DNA of 64,000 nucleotides, from assembly GCA_900102385.1 (NCBI GenBank), contig FNBQ01000005.1, positions 1 to 64,000 on the forward strand. The letters are read 5' to 3'. Below the pieces are notes generated by a model. That model was not told where the DNA came from. It worked only from the letters and a program-made list of their open reading frames with translations, and ran no database searches. The stretch comes from Bacteroidales bacterium KHT7. GTDB taxonomy: Bacteria > Bacteroidota > Bacteroidia > Bacteroidales > Bacteroidaceae. The number at the start of each line of letters is the position of its first letter. The stretch's first letter is position 1. A program made the translations under genes and the position numbers. Positions 1 through 7,103 of the stretch are shown here, piece after piece.

Positions 1-4
1 GTCG

Positions 5-110
5 TAGGAAGGTAGGGGGAAGATAGAAGGAAGGAAGATGGAAGATAGAAGGAGAAGATAGGGAGTCCCAAATCCTTTGTTATACAAGTTCCTCAGTAGG
101 AAGATAGGGG
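5..110. repeat. Purine-rich short tandem repeats, roughly 11-bp period
   Basis: TAG-initiated G/A-rich units follow each other at positions 5, 13, 24, 46, 59, 97 and 105, with 11-bp spacing between 13 and 24 and 22 bp between 24 and 46. The pattern is looser than at 19586-19640 but of the same style. It is not inside a recognised gene. Confidence 0.5.
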
Positions 111-428
111 AGCAAAACTTCGTAATGACGTCTCAGTAACCACAGCATCTGCGGACAGAAATGCTACAAATATCATCTACCCTGAAAGCGGTCGCCCGAT
201 GCGATAAATGGGGCACTCCTTCAGAGTGCTTGCTACTTATAACATTTATTGAGGGTGTGTCAAAATGTAGTTTCAAGAGAAAAAGAATTCCAAACGATTC
301 AATTTATACATTGCATTAGTAAGAGTTGTATAATTCATCCAGAATTCGCGTAAATTTTAGTCGTAAATGTTGGGGGGAAACAGACGGATTTGTTACATTT
401 AATGTGCGCGTTTGTAAACTGGCATCAA

Positions 429-465
429 AAAAGGGGAGCTTCTCACGAAGACCCCCTTTTCTATG
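429..465. terminator. Bidirectional terminator-like hairpin
   Basis: AAAAGGGG..CTTC pairs with GAAG..CCCCTTTT across a 4-base TCAC loop, with two mismatches inside the stem. There is a T run on both strands, so it could end transcription from either side. No clear gene precedes it on the plus strand. Confidence 0.55.
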
Positions 466-744
466 TTTTATAGGTAAAATCTTTAAAGGTAAAAAGATTG
501 AGTTTTGGATAACGATTGCAAAGGTACATTATTTTTTGAATAAACCAAATTTTTCCAGTAAAAAAATGCTTAAATCTATAAAAAAAACACAAAATAATAT
601 TTTGTATTCTTTCTTGTGTGCTCGGAAAGTGCTGTTTTATAACACTTTATGTAAATGATGACGAAAAACTGTATTAATTCGTTTTTTCGTCAAAAATACG
701 AATCTGTTACATTTTTGATGTAACAAAAATTACTAGTTTATTTG

Positions 745-1077
745 TTACTTAGAGTTTGTGTAACCATTCTTTTTTAGGATTTCGACGATTTTTTCCTTCT
801 GTTCGCCTTGAATTATTATTAAATCGTTTTTTGCGTTACCGCCAACTCCGCAAGCAGTCTTTAAAGTCTTGGCAAGTTGCTTCAAGTCATCTTGAGTTCC
901 TACGAATCCGTCGACGATTGTTACCGTCTTGCCGCCTCTGCCATGCTTTTCAATCCTTACTCTCAGTTTTTGCTGGTTCTTTGGAAGTGTCTCTGGCTCG
1001 TCATTCTCCTCGGTTTCATAGTTGAAATCGGGATTGGTTGAATATACTATGTTTAGTCTTTCTTTCCAGTCTGCCAT
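745..1077 (-). CDS. yciH: SUI1/YciH-family translation initiation factor
   Basis: A 110-aa protein whose C-terminal two thirds form the SUI1 fold: a basic stretch (LRVRIEKHGRGGKTVTIVDG), then GFVGTQDDLKQLAKTLK, then the CGVGGNAKNDLIIIQGEQ core. SUI1 is the eIF1 fold; the bacterial YciH form binds the ribosome and is thought to influence start-site fidelity, but its role in Bacteroidetes is not well established. The first ~35 residues are acidic linker. The gene stands alone, with a Bacteroidetes-type -7 element 46 nt or so upstream. Identity is clear; physiological role is inference. Confidence 0.9.
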   Translation of the reverse strand: MADWKERLNIVYSTNPDFNYETEENDEPETLPKNQQKLRVRIEKHGRGGKTVTIVDGFVGTQDDLKQLAKTLKTACGVGGNAKNDLIIIQGEQKEKIVEILKKNGYTNSK

Positions 1078-1122
1078 AATCTTTAATGTTAAAATGTTTG
1101 TAAAAAAAGTTTATCTGTATTG

Positions 1123-1130
1123 CAAAGATA
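1123..1130 (-). promoter_or_regulatory. Promoter -7 element for the SUI1 gene
   Basis: On the minus strand this reads TATCTTTG, a match to the Bacteroidetes -7 consensus TAnnTTTG, about 45 bp before the start codon. A TTTG at 1145-1148 is closer than the usual 19-21 bp spacing, so the -33 element is uncertain. Confidence 0.55.
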
Positions 1131-1217
1131 GCAGATTTCTTTAACAAACGCTGAAAAAATCTTGTTGGGATGCGAGAAAATATGTATATTGCAGCCAAAA
1201 TGTAAACACATTAAAAT

Positions 1218-2138
1218 ATGAAACTATTACTTAACTCACTACAAAAAACATTTATGTTGATTCTGACCTTGACTTTATGCCATCATTCGGTGGCGAAGGA
1301 AGGAAAGAAAATATGGCTGAAGTCGGGCGATGCAAAAGGCTTGATTGATGCCATCGATGAACTGAACAAGACAAATGCTGATTCGCTTTCGGAGCGTTCG
1401 TACATATTTTTGCCAAACGGAGTGTATGATTTCGGCGACAAGGTGCTGACAACCATCAGCGGAAACAATATTTCGATTATCGGCGAGAGCATGGATGGGG
1501 TGATAGTTAAAAACTCACCCGATGTGGCAAACGAAGGCATCAGCAAGACGGCGACATTTCTGATAAAGGGCTCGGGAACATATCTTCAGAGTCTCACCAT
1601 TCAGAATGCGATGAAGTTTTACGAATCGAAATTCGCAGGCAGAGCCGTAACGGTTCAGGACAAGGGAAACCATACGATAATGAAGAAGGTCAGACTTCTG
1701 TCTTATCAGGACACATACTATTCAAATTGCAGCACGTCGCAGTATTATTTTGAGGATTGTGAGATTCACGGAAATGTTGATTTCATTTGTGGCGAAGGCG
1801 ATGTGTACTTTAACAGATGCACGATTGTTTCTGAAAAACGCAATTTGAATGGAAAAGGCGAGAGTACTATCGCTGCCCCGCGAACAAATAAGACCGACTG
1901 GGGATTTGTGATGTACAACTGTGTGGTGAAAACGGACAATACGCGTTTCAACTTCGGTCGTGCGTGGAAGGAAAAGGCGATGCTCGCATACGTCAATACT
2001 ACTATCGAGCAGCCTGAACTGCTTGTTGCCACGCGATTCAATCCTAACTGCATGGGAACGATTGAGCAGAATTTCGTTGAGTGCGGAACGGTTGACGGTA
2101 AGGGGAAAAGTATAGTTCCGGCAAGTAATGTCGTATAA
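1218..2138 (+). CDS. Secreted pectinesterase, truncated by an in-frame stop
   Basis: Carbohydrate esterase family 8 (pectinesterase), which removes methyl esters from homogalacturonan. An N-terminal signal peptide (hydrophobic run, cleavage near HHSVAK) sends it to the periplasm or surface. Visible catalytic motifs: YQDTYY (Asp), NVDFICGEG (Asp) and FGRAW (Arg). The frame ends at TAA 2136-2138 after 306 codons. The same frame then continues open to 2285 and encodes a typical family C-terminus (ETILPSADAKKYAIGNVY). A single nonsense change has therefore removed about 49 residues. All catalytic residues lie before the stop, so residual activity is possible but unproven. Confidence 0.88.
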   Translation: MKLLLNSLQKTFMLILTLTLCHHSVAKEGKKIWLKSGDAKGLIDAIDELNKTNADSLSERSYIFLPNGVYDFGDKVLTTISGNNISIIGESMDGVIVKNSPDVANEGISKTATFLIKGSGTYLQSLTIQNAMKFYESKFAGRAVTVQDKGNHTIMKKVRLLSYQDTYYSNCSTSQYYFEDCEIHGNVDFICGEGDVYFNRCTIVSEKRNLNGKGESTIAAPRTNKTDWGFVMYNCVVKTDNTRFNFGRAWKEKAMLAYVNTTIEQPELLVATRFNPNCMGTIEQNFVECGTVDGKGKSIVPASNVV

Positions 2139-2285
2139 TTCTCACTGAAGGGCGAGAAACGAAAGGCAGAGACAATTCTGCCGTCTGCCGATGCAAAGAA
2201 ATATGCTATCGGAAACGTCTACAAAAAGTGGCGAGCCGATAAAATCTGCAAGAAACTATATTTTGAGTGGAAGAACAACAAATAA
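2139..2285 (+). pseudogene. Orphaned C-terminal tail of the pectinesterase
   Basis: In the same frame as the upstream gene and directly after its TAA, 48 further codons encode FSLKGEKRKAETILPSAD and then AKKYAIGNVYKKW before a TAA at 2283-2285. This matches the final helix region of Bacteroidetes pectinesterases. No suitable start codon and no separate domain are visible. It is best explained as a remnant left by the nonsense mutation, or as a sequencing error in the assembly. Confidence 0.75.
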
Positions 2286-2299
2286 AAATATTAAGAGAC

Positions 2300-2686
2300 A
2301 TGAAAAGAATTGCGTTTGTTTTTATGGCTTTATTCATGGTGTTGGGAGCAAACGCTCAGAAAAACACAATTCCTATCGTTAAATACGATATAAAGGATTG
2401 TATGAAGGAGCGATTCTCGCTTGAGAAGGTTGCACGAATGAATAAGTACGTTCCGCCTACATCGAGAGGAAGCGTGCTTTATTCCATCGACTATTACGAC
2501 GAGATGAGTAGTCGCACTATCACCATTTTCGTACAGCCCAACGTGTGGCACAAGATTCTCGGTTTCCTCGATGCCAAGGCAGAGATGAACAAGCAGGAGG
2601 ACAGTCATCCGTGGTGGCAGGAACTTAACTCGCTCGTGCTATACAAACTGAACGGAGATTTCTGTTTTATCGATTTTTCGAAATAA
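2300..2686 (+). CDS. Small secreted protein of unknown function
   Basis: 128 aa starting at ATG 2300, chosen because MKRIAFVFMALFMVLGANAQ is a clean signal peptide cleaved after AQ; an in-frame ATG 33 bases upstream would add a charged extension before it. The mature part (~108 aa) has no cysteines in a pattern I know and includes a SVLYSIDYYDEMSSRTITIF strand-like stretch and a WWQELNSL segment. It lies 14 bp after the pectinesterase remnant and may have shared its transcript. I do not recognise a family. A bidirectional terminator follows at once. Confidence 0.7.
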   Translation: MKRIAFVFMALFMVLGANAQKNTIPIVKYDIKDCMKERFSLEKVARMNKYVPPTSRGSVLYSIDYYDEMSSRTITIFVQPNVWHKILGFLDAKAEMNKQEDSHPWWQELNSLVLYKLNGDFCFIDFSK

Positions 2687-2688
2687 AC

Positions 2689-2742
2689 AAAAAAACAGTG
2701 CTGGGAGATTTGGTCAGTTCCAATCTTCCTGCATTGTTTTTT
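2689..2742. terminator. Bidirectional terminator between convergent genes
   Basis: AAAAAACAGTGC..GG.AGATT pairs with AATCTTCC.GCA.TGTTTTTT, giving a long stem with small bulges and A/T runs on both flanks. It lies exactly between the plus-strand gene ending at 2686 and the minus-strand gene ending at 2749. Confidence 0.75.
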
Positions 2743-2748
2743 ATATTG

Positions 2749-3165
2749 TTAGTCGAGCAGGTTGCCACCGATAGGGCAGAAATATTCGTCGATTACATCT
2801 TTCTTGAAGTTCTCGAATCTTATCGAGAAGCAGATGATATTGTTGTGTCGCTTTGTTTCGAGGAATACGTTTCCTTCGATGCCTCGCGATGTAACGGCCT
2901 GATATTTAATGGCGTTTCCAATGTTTTCCTTGTTTCCCTCTTCGAGATAGAATGCTTCGAGCGATGTGCTGGTGTGCATTATAACCTGCGAGCGTCCTAC
3001 AACGATGAATTCTACTGTTCGCATTTCCTTGTCAATCTGCTCGCCCGTAGATGCCTGAGTACTAATTCTTTCGTTGGCATAATATACGGTAGAAACCACC
3101 TGAGTCTGAGCCTCCATTCCGAGCGATATGCAGACGAATGCAAGTATAATAAGTAATTTCTTCAT
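2749..3165 (-). CDS. Small secreted protein of unknown function
   Basis: 138 aa with a signal peptide MKKLLIILAFVCISLGMEAQ. The mature protein is about 118 aa, beta-rich by eye, with a single Cys near each end region and no motif I recognise. It is transcribed from a good promoter at 3189-3219 and ends at a terminator shared with the neighbouring small secreted gene. Its similar size to the protein at 2300-2686 could reflect a common role, but I see no clear sequence similarity. Export is well supported; function is unknown. Confidence 0.7.
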   Translation of the reverse strand: MKKLLIILAFVCISLGMEAQTQVVSTVYYANERISTQASTGEQIDKEMRTVEFIVVGRSQVIMHTSTSLEAFYLEEGNKENIGNAIKYQAVTSRGIEGNVFLETKRHNNIICFSIRFENFKKDVIDEYFCPIGGNLLD

Positions 3166-3188
3166 AGTTCCTATTTTGTTTTATTTTG

Positions 3189-3219
3189 CAAAGGTAGTTT
3201 TTTTTTCCAATAGTGCAAA
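3189..3219 (-). promoter_or_regulatory. Bacteroidetes promoter for the 138-aa secreted protein
   Basis: On the minus strand: TTTG (3216-3219), 19-bp spacer, TACCTTTG (3189-3196). This is an ideal match to TTTG-N19..21-TAnnTTTG. The expected start of transcription is near 3182, giving a ~17-nt leader. Confidence 0.75.
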
Positions 3220-3234
3220 TATACTTTACTTTTG

Positions 3235-3266
3235 TTTGTAAATTCTGCCTAAAAATAATACATTTG
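3235..3266 (+). promoter_or_regulatory. Bacteroidetes promoter for the outer-membrane barrel gene
   Basis: TTTG (3235-3238), 20-bp spacer, TACATTTG (3259-3266). It stands back to back with the promoter at 3189-3219, so the two divergent genes share an intergenic region. Confidence 0.75.
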
Positions 3267-3315
3267 CAATATCGAATATAAATATTGAAGTCAAATCATT
3301 TAATCTTTAAAGGTC

Positions 3316-4086
3316 ATGCGTAAATCAATTATCTTTTTACTTTCAGTTTTGTTTGGGACAACAACGCTGTTTGCCCAGAGAGATGGGGTTGAACCGTTCA
3401 AGAACTTATCGGTAGGTTTGAATATCGGAATTCTTTCGGGCGTTGGTATCGATGCCGGAACTTATGTATCAGACCATGTAGGATTGCGTGCCGGATTCAG
3501 TTATCTTAAAACTCCAAGTTTCGATAACGACTTTGATGCTTGGGTTGAAGAGGGACAGCACGCTAACTATAATTACGAGGCAACCGTAAAGGCTAATGCA
3601 CGAGTAAATCTTTCAACATTCAAGGTGCTTGCCGACTACTATCCTAACAAGAAATGGCCGTTCCATGTAACAGGCGGTTTCTATATCGGTGCATCGAATA
3701 TTGTTACTGTTGATGCGTATGCTGATGACATAAAGGTTAATGGAAAGACTTATAAGAGAGAAGACATAAAAAACTGGTACATTGATTTGGACGATACTCG
3801 CATCAAGGCGAAGGACGGAAAGGTTGATGCTGCCATTACAACGTGGTCGGTAAAACCGTATGTCGGCATCGGTTTTGGAAACACTGTTCCGATGAAGCAT
3901 CGTGTTGGCGTGATGGGCGAACTGGGCGTTATGTTCCATGGCAAGCCGAAAATTACAAGTAAGACCGCCCCTGATATCATGACTCACGTTGCAGAGGCTG
4001 ATGAATCGGACGAATTCTTCGATGTGATGCATAAAATTGTCGGAATCCCAGTTCTGAGTATCAGAATTTGCGGCAGAATATTCTAA
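3316..4086 (+). CDS. Outer-membrane beta-barrel protein, function unknown
   Basis: 256 aa. The signal peptide MRKSIIFLLSVLFGTTTLFAQ is followed by alternating amphipathic strands (LSVGLNIGILSGVGIDAG, VGLRAGFSYLK, FKVLADYYP, FHVTGGFYIGA, WSVKPYVGIGFG, RVGVMGELGVMFHG). It ends in RIF, a C-terminal aromatic typical of barrels inserted by BamA. The likely form is an 8-stranded barrel with a long charged loop around residues 135-170. No peptidoglycan-binding OmpA domain is present. Transcribed alone from the promoter at 3235-3266, ending at the hairpin at 4090-4131. Role unknown. Confidence 0.75.
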   Translation: MRKSIIFLLSVLFGTTTLFAQRDGVEPFKNLSVGLNIGILSGVGIDAGTYVSDHVGLRAGFSYLKTPSFDNDFDAWVEEGQHANYNYEATVKANARVNLSTFKVLADYYPNKKWPFHVTGGFYIGASNIVTVDAYADDIKVNGKTYKREDIKNWYIDLDDTRIKAKDGKVDAAITTWSVKPYVGIGFGNTVPMKHRVGVMGELGVMFHGKPKITSKTAPDIMTHVAEADESDEFFDVMHKIVGIPVLSIRICGRIF

Positions 4087-4089
4087 AAG

Positions 4090-4131
4090 CAAAGAAGTGT
4101 TATTCAATTATTTTTGAATGACACTTCTTTG
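4090..4131. terminator. Bidirectional terminator
   Basis: An 18-bp stem (CAAAGAAGTGTTATTCAA against TTGAATGACACTTCTTTG, one G-U pair) with a 6-base loop. It separates the barrel gene from the convergent ABC ATPase gene. Confidence 0.8.
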
Positions 4132-4136
4132 TTTAT

Positions 4137-4883
4137 TTAGTATACGTTGAAATATTCGTTCAATGTTTTTTGAGCCTCCTCGTCAACGTGAGTGATGTGC
4201 TGGATAATCTTTCCGCTTTCGAGAAGGGCAATCTCGGTACACAAGTCGACCGTGTGGTTTATGTTGTGGCTCGAAACGAGCACCGTGGCGTTGTTTTCCT
4301 GCTGATACTGCTTCAGCATTCGTTTGAAGATGCTCTGACTGCTTGGGTCGAGAAAGTTGAAAGGCTCGTCGAGAATGACAATCTTCGGGGTGTGCAGAAG
4401 CGCGCTGATGATGCCAATTTTCTGCTTGTTTCCTGCCGACATGTCACGTATTAGTTTCTTTTGCCCAAGAATCTCACCGTTCATGAAGTGCTCGTAAGAG
4501 GCCACTCGTTGGTTAATTGTCTCGATATCAATGTTCTCAATCTTGGCAATGAACGAAAAATATTCCTCTGGTGTGAGGTAGTCGATAAGAAATCCGGAAT
4601 CGATATACGCTCCGGTGTACTTTTTCCATTCCTCGGTGTTGCTGGTTATGTAGCACACATCGGTTGTTTCGCCTTCCTCATCTGCCGGAATAGTTCCACT
4701 GATGCTTATTTCGCCCTCGTTAGGTTTTATCAGGTCGAGAATCATTCTGAAAAGCGTAGTCTTTCCAGCTCCGTTGTTGCCCACAAGTCCGAGAATTACT
4801 CCGTCGTTTACGGTAAAATCAGGAATGTCTACGGCAATCTTCTCGCCGAATGTTTTTTTTATGTCTTTTATTCTAATCTTCAT
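4137..4883 (-). CDS. ABC transporter ATP-binding protein
   Basis: A 248-aa nucleotide-binding subunit. Walker A is GLVGNNGAGKTT (~res 32-43), the signature is the degenerate MSAGNKQK instead of LSGGQ, Walker B is IVILDEPFNFLD, and the switch His is in SSHNINH. It follows the DUF5687 membrane protein by 10 bp, and this pairing is the usual arrangement in Bacteroidetes, so together they probably form a simple two-component exporter. The substrate cannot be read from the sequence. It is the last gene of the ftsK operon and stops right at the terminator. Confidence 0.9.
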   Translation of the reverse strand: MKIRIKDIKKTFGEKIAVDIPDFTVNDGVILGLVGNNGAGKTTLFRMILDLIKPNEGEISISGTIPADEEGETTDVCYITSNTEEWKKYTGAYIDSGFLIDYLTPEEYFSFIAKIENIDIETINQRVASYEHFMNGEILGQKKLIRDMSAGNKQKIGIISALLHTPKIVILDEPFNFLDPSSQSIFKRMLKQYQQENNATVLVSSHNINHTVDLCTEIALLESGKIIQHITHVDEEAQKTLNEYFNVY

Positions 4884-4893
4884 AATTTCTTTT

Positions 4894-6411
4894 TTAGTTT
4901 GCTATTGTCTTTCTGAAGCCTTCAAGATTCTCGTATCTGCGTTTCATAAACTGGCGGTAGATGAATGTCAGCCAACGGCGATGCAGAATGGTGCTTGCCA
5001 TGCCTGCGACGAGCATAATGATGTAGCCGGCGTTGCTGTCGGTAAGCGCGTTTATGCTTCGGCAGATGATTATCGGAACGGAGAACGAGCCGAGTGAAAC
5101 AAGCATCTGAATGTATTTGTTGTTTCGGTTGCTTGCCGTGAGTATGTTGTTGAGAGGAAGTGTCTCCTTATTTATTATGGCAAGGCTGAACATCGACGGA
5201 AAGACCAGTCCGATGGTTGCAAAAAGGTATGACAGAAGCGTAAGAATCTCGAGTTTACCCATAAAGACAGGCACAAGCATTAACAGAAACGGAAATACGG
5301 CGATGCAGCACTGATAGTAGTATTTTGCACGCAGAAGCGAGTAGATGCTTTCTTTTCGTACCATAAGTCCGTCGATATAGTTGCCTTCAACGCCCATTAT
5401 TCCGGTTAGCGTCATTGTGCCGATAACCGTGCAGCAGTACAGTCCGATGAAGTCGGACATGAACGAGATGCCATCGTAGACCGATGAAAGTCCGAGTAGA
5501 ATCGTGAATACAGCAACGATGCAGAGAGCCGAGATATACATCTTCCGGATTGCTTTGTTTCTCATCGCACTCTTAACTTCGAGTTTCAGATATTCGCCAA
5601 TCTCGCCCCAGCGGTCAAAAAATGTGAGCGTATTTACTTTTTTCAGCGACTTTTCCTTAGTGTTTCCTGCTAATTCATCGAGCATGAAATATCTCTGAAC
5701 CTTAATGTTTATGCCGAAAACTAAGTAGATTGTCAGAATCAGAATGAGGAACGAAATTGGATTCCACAGAATGAAGCCTTCTCCAAAATCTATGAGCAGT
5801 CTGCCAACAAAGTCGAAATAGAATGAGACGGCGCACAAGGCTGCAAATGTAGCTATCGGAAGCAAAATCCACAGAATGTGATGCTTGCTCAGAGTTCGGC
5901 AAAGAAGGTAGAACAGACTGTTGATGGCGAAAAGCATCCACCAGCCCAGCAAGAATCCGATGATTCCGCTGAAGCCGTAGAACTTAAAGATGGTTACGCA
6001 GGCAAATGGCAGAAGCATCGAGAACCAGAAGCAGTTGTATAGCCGTGTTGCATCTTTTACGAGATAGCATTTTATAATGGTGTCGCGACTTATTGGCAGC
6101 AGGCTGAACGGCTTTACTTGCTGCGACGGCGTTTGCTGAAACATGTATCTGATGAAGAAATCAATCGTCGGCAAGACAACCATTCCGCGGTGCAGCATGT
6201 GATAAGGCTCCATTCCCGGAAAACATTCGGTAAGAATTTCGGGCAACATTACAAGTCCTATCACAAAAAGGTAGACGACGTAAAACGCAAGAGTGAGCAG
6301 TATGAGGAATAGTGCAAGTTTGTTCTTTTCGAACATAGGATTGCGCTTTTCCGACTTGTTGTTCAGCTCCTGTACAGTTCTGTATATTTGCCAGTTTCGT
6401 CTAATGTTCAT
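4894..6411 (-). CDS. DUF5687-type membrane protein, ABC permease
   Basis: 505 aa with a soluble N-terminus of ~30 residues (MNIRRNWQIYRTVQELNNKS) and about twelve hydrophobic segments, for example LALFLILLTLAFYVVYLFVI, TIGLVFPSMFSLAI and AGYIIMLVAGMAS. The RKWFY-like basic loops and gene partner fit DUF5687, a Bacteroidetes family of putative ABC permeases. It lies 38 bp after the LolA-like gene and 10 bp before the ATPase. Inner-membrane location is clear. The transported substrate is unknown; the neighbouring lolA-like gene does not show that they work together. Confidence 0.8.
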   Translation of the reverse strand: MNIRRNWQIYRTVQELNNKSEKRNPMFEKNKLALFLILLTLAFYVVYLFVIGLVMLPEILTECFPGMEPYHMLHRGMVVLPTIDFFIRYMFQQTPSQQVKPFSLLPISRDTIIKCYLVKDATRLYNCFWFSMLLPFACVTIFKFYGFSGIIGFLLGWWMLFAINSLFYLLCRTLSKHHILWILLPIATFAALCAVSFYFDFVGRLLIDFGEGFILWNPISFLILILTIYLVFGINIKVQRYFMLDELAGNTKEKSLKKVNTLTFFDRWGEIGEYLKLEVKSAMRNKAIRKMYISALCIVAVFTILLGLSSVYDGISFMSDFIGLYCCTVIGTMTLTGIMGVEGNYIDGLMVRKESIYSLLRAKYYYQCCIAVFPFLLMLVPVFMGKLEILTLLSYLFATIGLVFPSMFSLAIINKETLPLNNILTASNRNNKYIQMLVSLGSFSVPIIICRSINALTDSNAGYIIMLVAGMASTILHRRWLTFIYRQFMKRRYENLEGFRKTIAN

Positions 6412-6449
6412 TATTATTAGTCGTTATTTAAGGCTGATATGCCGATTCG

Positions 6450-7079
6450 TTATCTTAAATCGACAACATCAACTTTTGGATATTTGCGTTTGTTGAAGTT
6501 GAAAAGCGTGTCGCTGAAGTTCTGCTTTGCCGAGTACGAACTGATTTTGATGTTCGTAGTGCCCTTGTTTGTCTGCATTGAAACGAAAAGAGGGTTGTTT
6601 GTCTTGGCATCGAGATAGATGTTTATGGTTTTCAGCGATGCTTTCTTGTCTTGCGCAGTCAAAACAACCTCGTTTATTTTTCGGCTGCTGTAAACCTTTT
6701 TCTTGCCCATAGTGCAAGTGTATCCATTCTTGTACAGATTCAGAAAGGCGTAAGGGTTAATATGCTGAAGTTCGTCGGCATCGGGATTGCTCACATTAAC
6801 CTCTTCGTTTGCCTTTACGTAGCTCCACTGCGTTTTTCCGTTGAACCATACTTCCATCTGCGGAGTTGAGAGGTAGAACTTGCTGTTCTTTAGTTTAAGA
6901 GTTCCGCTGAGGCTGCCCGACGGCGCGCTGATTGAGAATCCAATTTTAACGCCTCCTGCGCTTGTAAAAGCGTATGATGCTTTGTCTAAGAGTTTTACTG
7001 CCTGATTGTTGCTTTGCTGTGCGAACAGTGTGGCAACGGCAAAAAATAGTAAAAATAATGTAGATGCTATTTTTTTCAT
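6450..7079 (-). CDS. LolA-like periplasmic lipoprotein carrier
   Basis: 209 aa with signal peptide MKKIASTLFLLFFAVATLFAQ. The mature part has the half-barrel strand pattern of LolA: SGTLKLKNSKFYLSTPQMEVWFNGKTQWSYV resembles the family core with a W in the KTQWSY strand, followed by NPYAFLNLYKNGYTC. LolA ferries lipoproteins through the periplasm to the outer membrane. The order ftsK then lolA-like, 24 bp apart, is common in Bacteroidales. Sequence divergence from proteobacterial LolA is large, so I leave the symbol empty; function is inferred from fold and position. Confidence 0.75.
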   Translation of the reverse strand: MKKIASTLFLLFFAVATLFAQQSNNQAVKLLDKASYAFTSAGGVKIGFSISAPSGSLSGTLKLKNSKFYLSTPQMEVWFNGKTQWSYVKANEEVNVSNPDADELQHINPYAFLNLYKNGYTCTMGKKKVYSSRKINEVVLTAQDKKASLKTINIYLDAKTNNPLFVSMQTNKGTTNIKISSYSAKQNFSDTLFNFNKRKYPKVDVVDLR

Positions 7080-7103
7080 GATTTTAAAAGTTATTTTTTC
7101 TTG

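Larger units (their letters stand above)
1..744. other. Gene-poor intergenic region
   Basis: No convincing gene lies here. The first 110 bases are purine-rich short repeats. A hairpin with a 6-bp stem sits at 213-229 (GCACTC/GAGTGC), and GAGGGTGTGTCAAAA at 251-265 resembles an insertion-sequence end, though I see no partner. A terminator-like hairpin is at 429-460. Inverted repeats at 660-691 (GACGAAAAA/TTTTTCGTC) and 705-725 (TGTTACAT/ATGTAACA) lie downstream of the minus-strand SUI1 gene. The 110-codon open frame at 326-658 has no recognisable features and low-complexity composition, and I do not accept it. Confidence 0.6.

Noticed and set aside
251-266. Possible insertion-sequence end (GAGGGTGTGTCAAAAT)
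   Set aside because: No matching inverted copy or transposase nearby; one short match is not enough.
326-658. 110-codon open frame in the left intergenic region
   Set aside because: No recognisable domain, unusual composition, and it spans a terminator-like hairpin.
2191-2382. 63-codon frame between pectinesterase and the small secreted protein
   Set aside because: It overlaps the start of the better-supported signal-peptide protein at 2300 and the pectinesterase tail in other frames.
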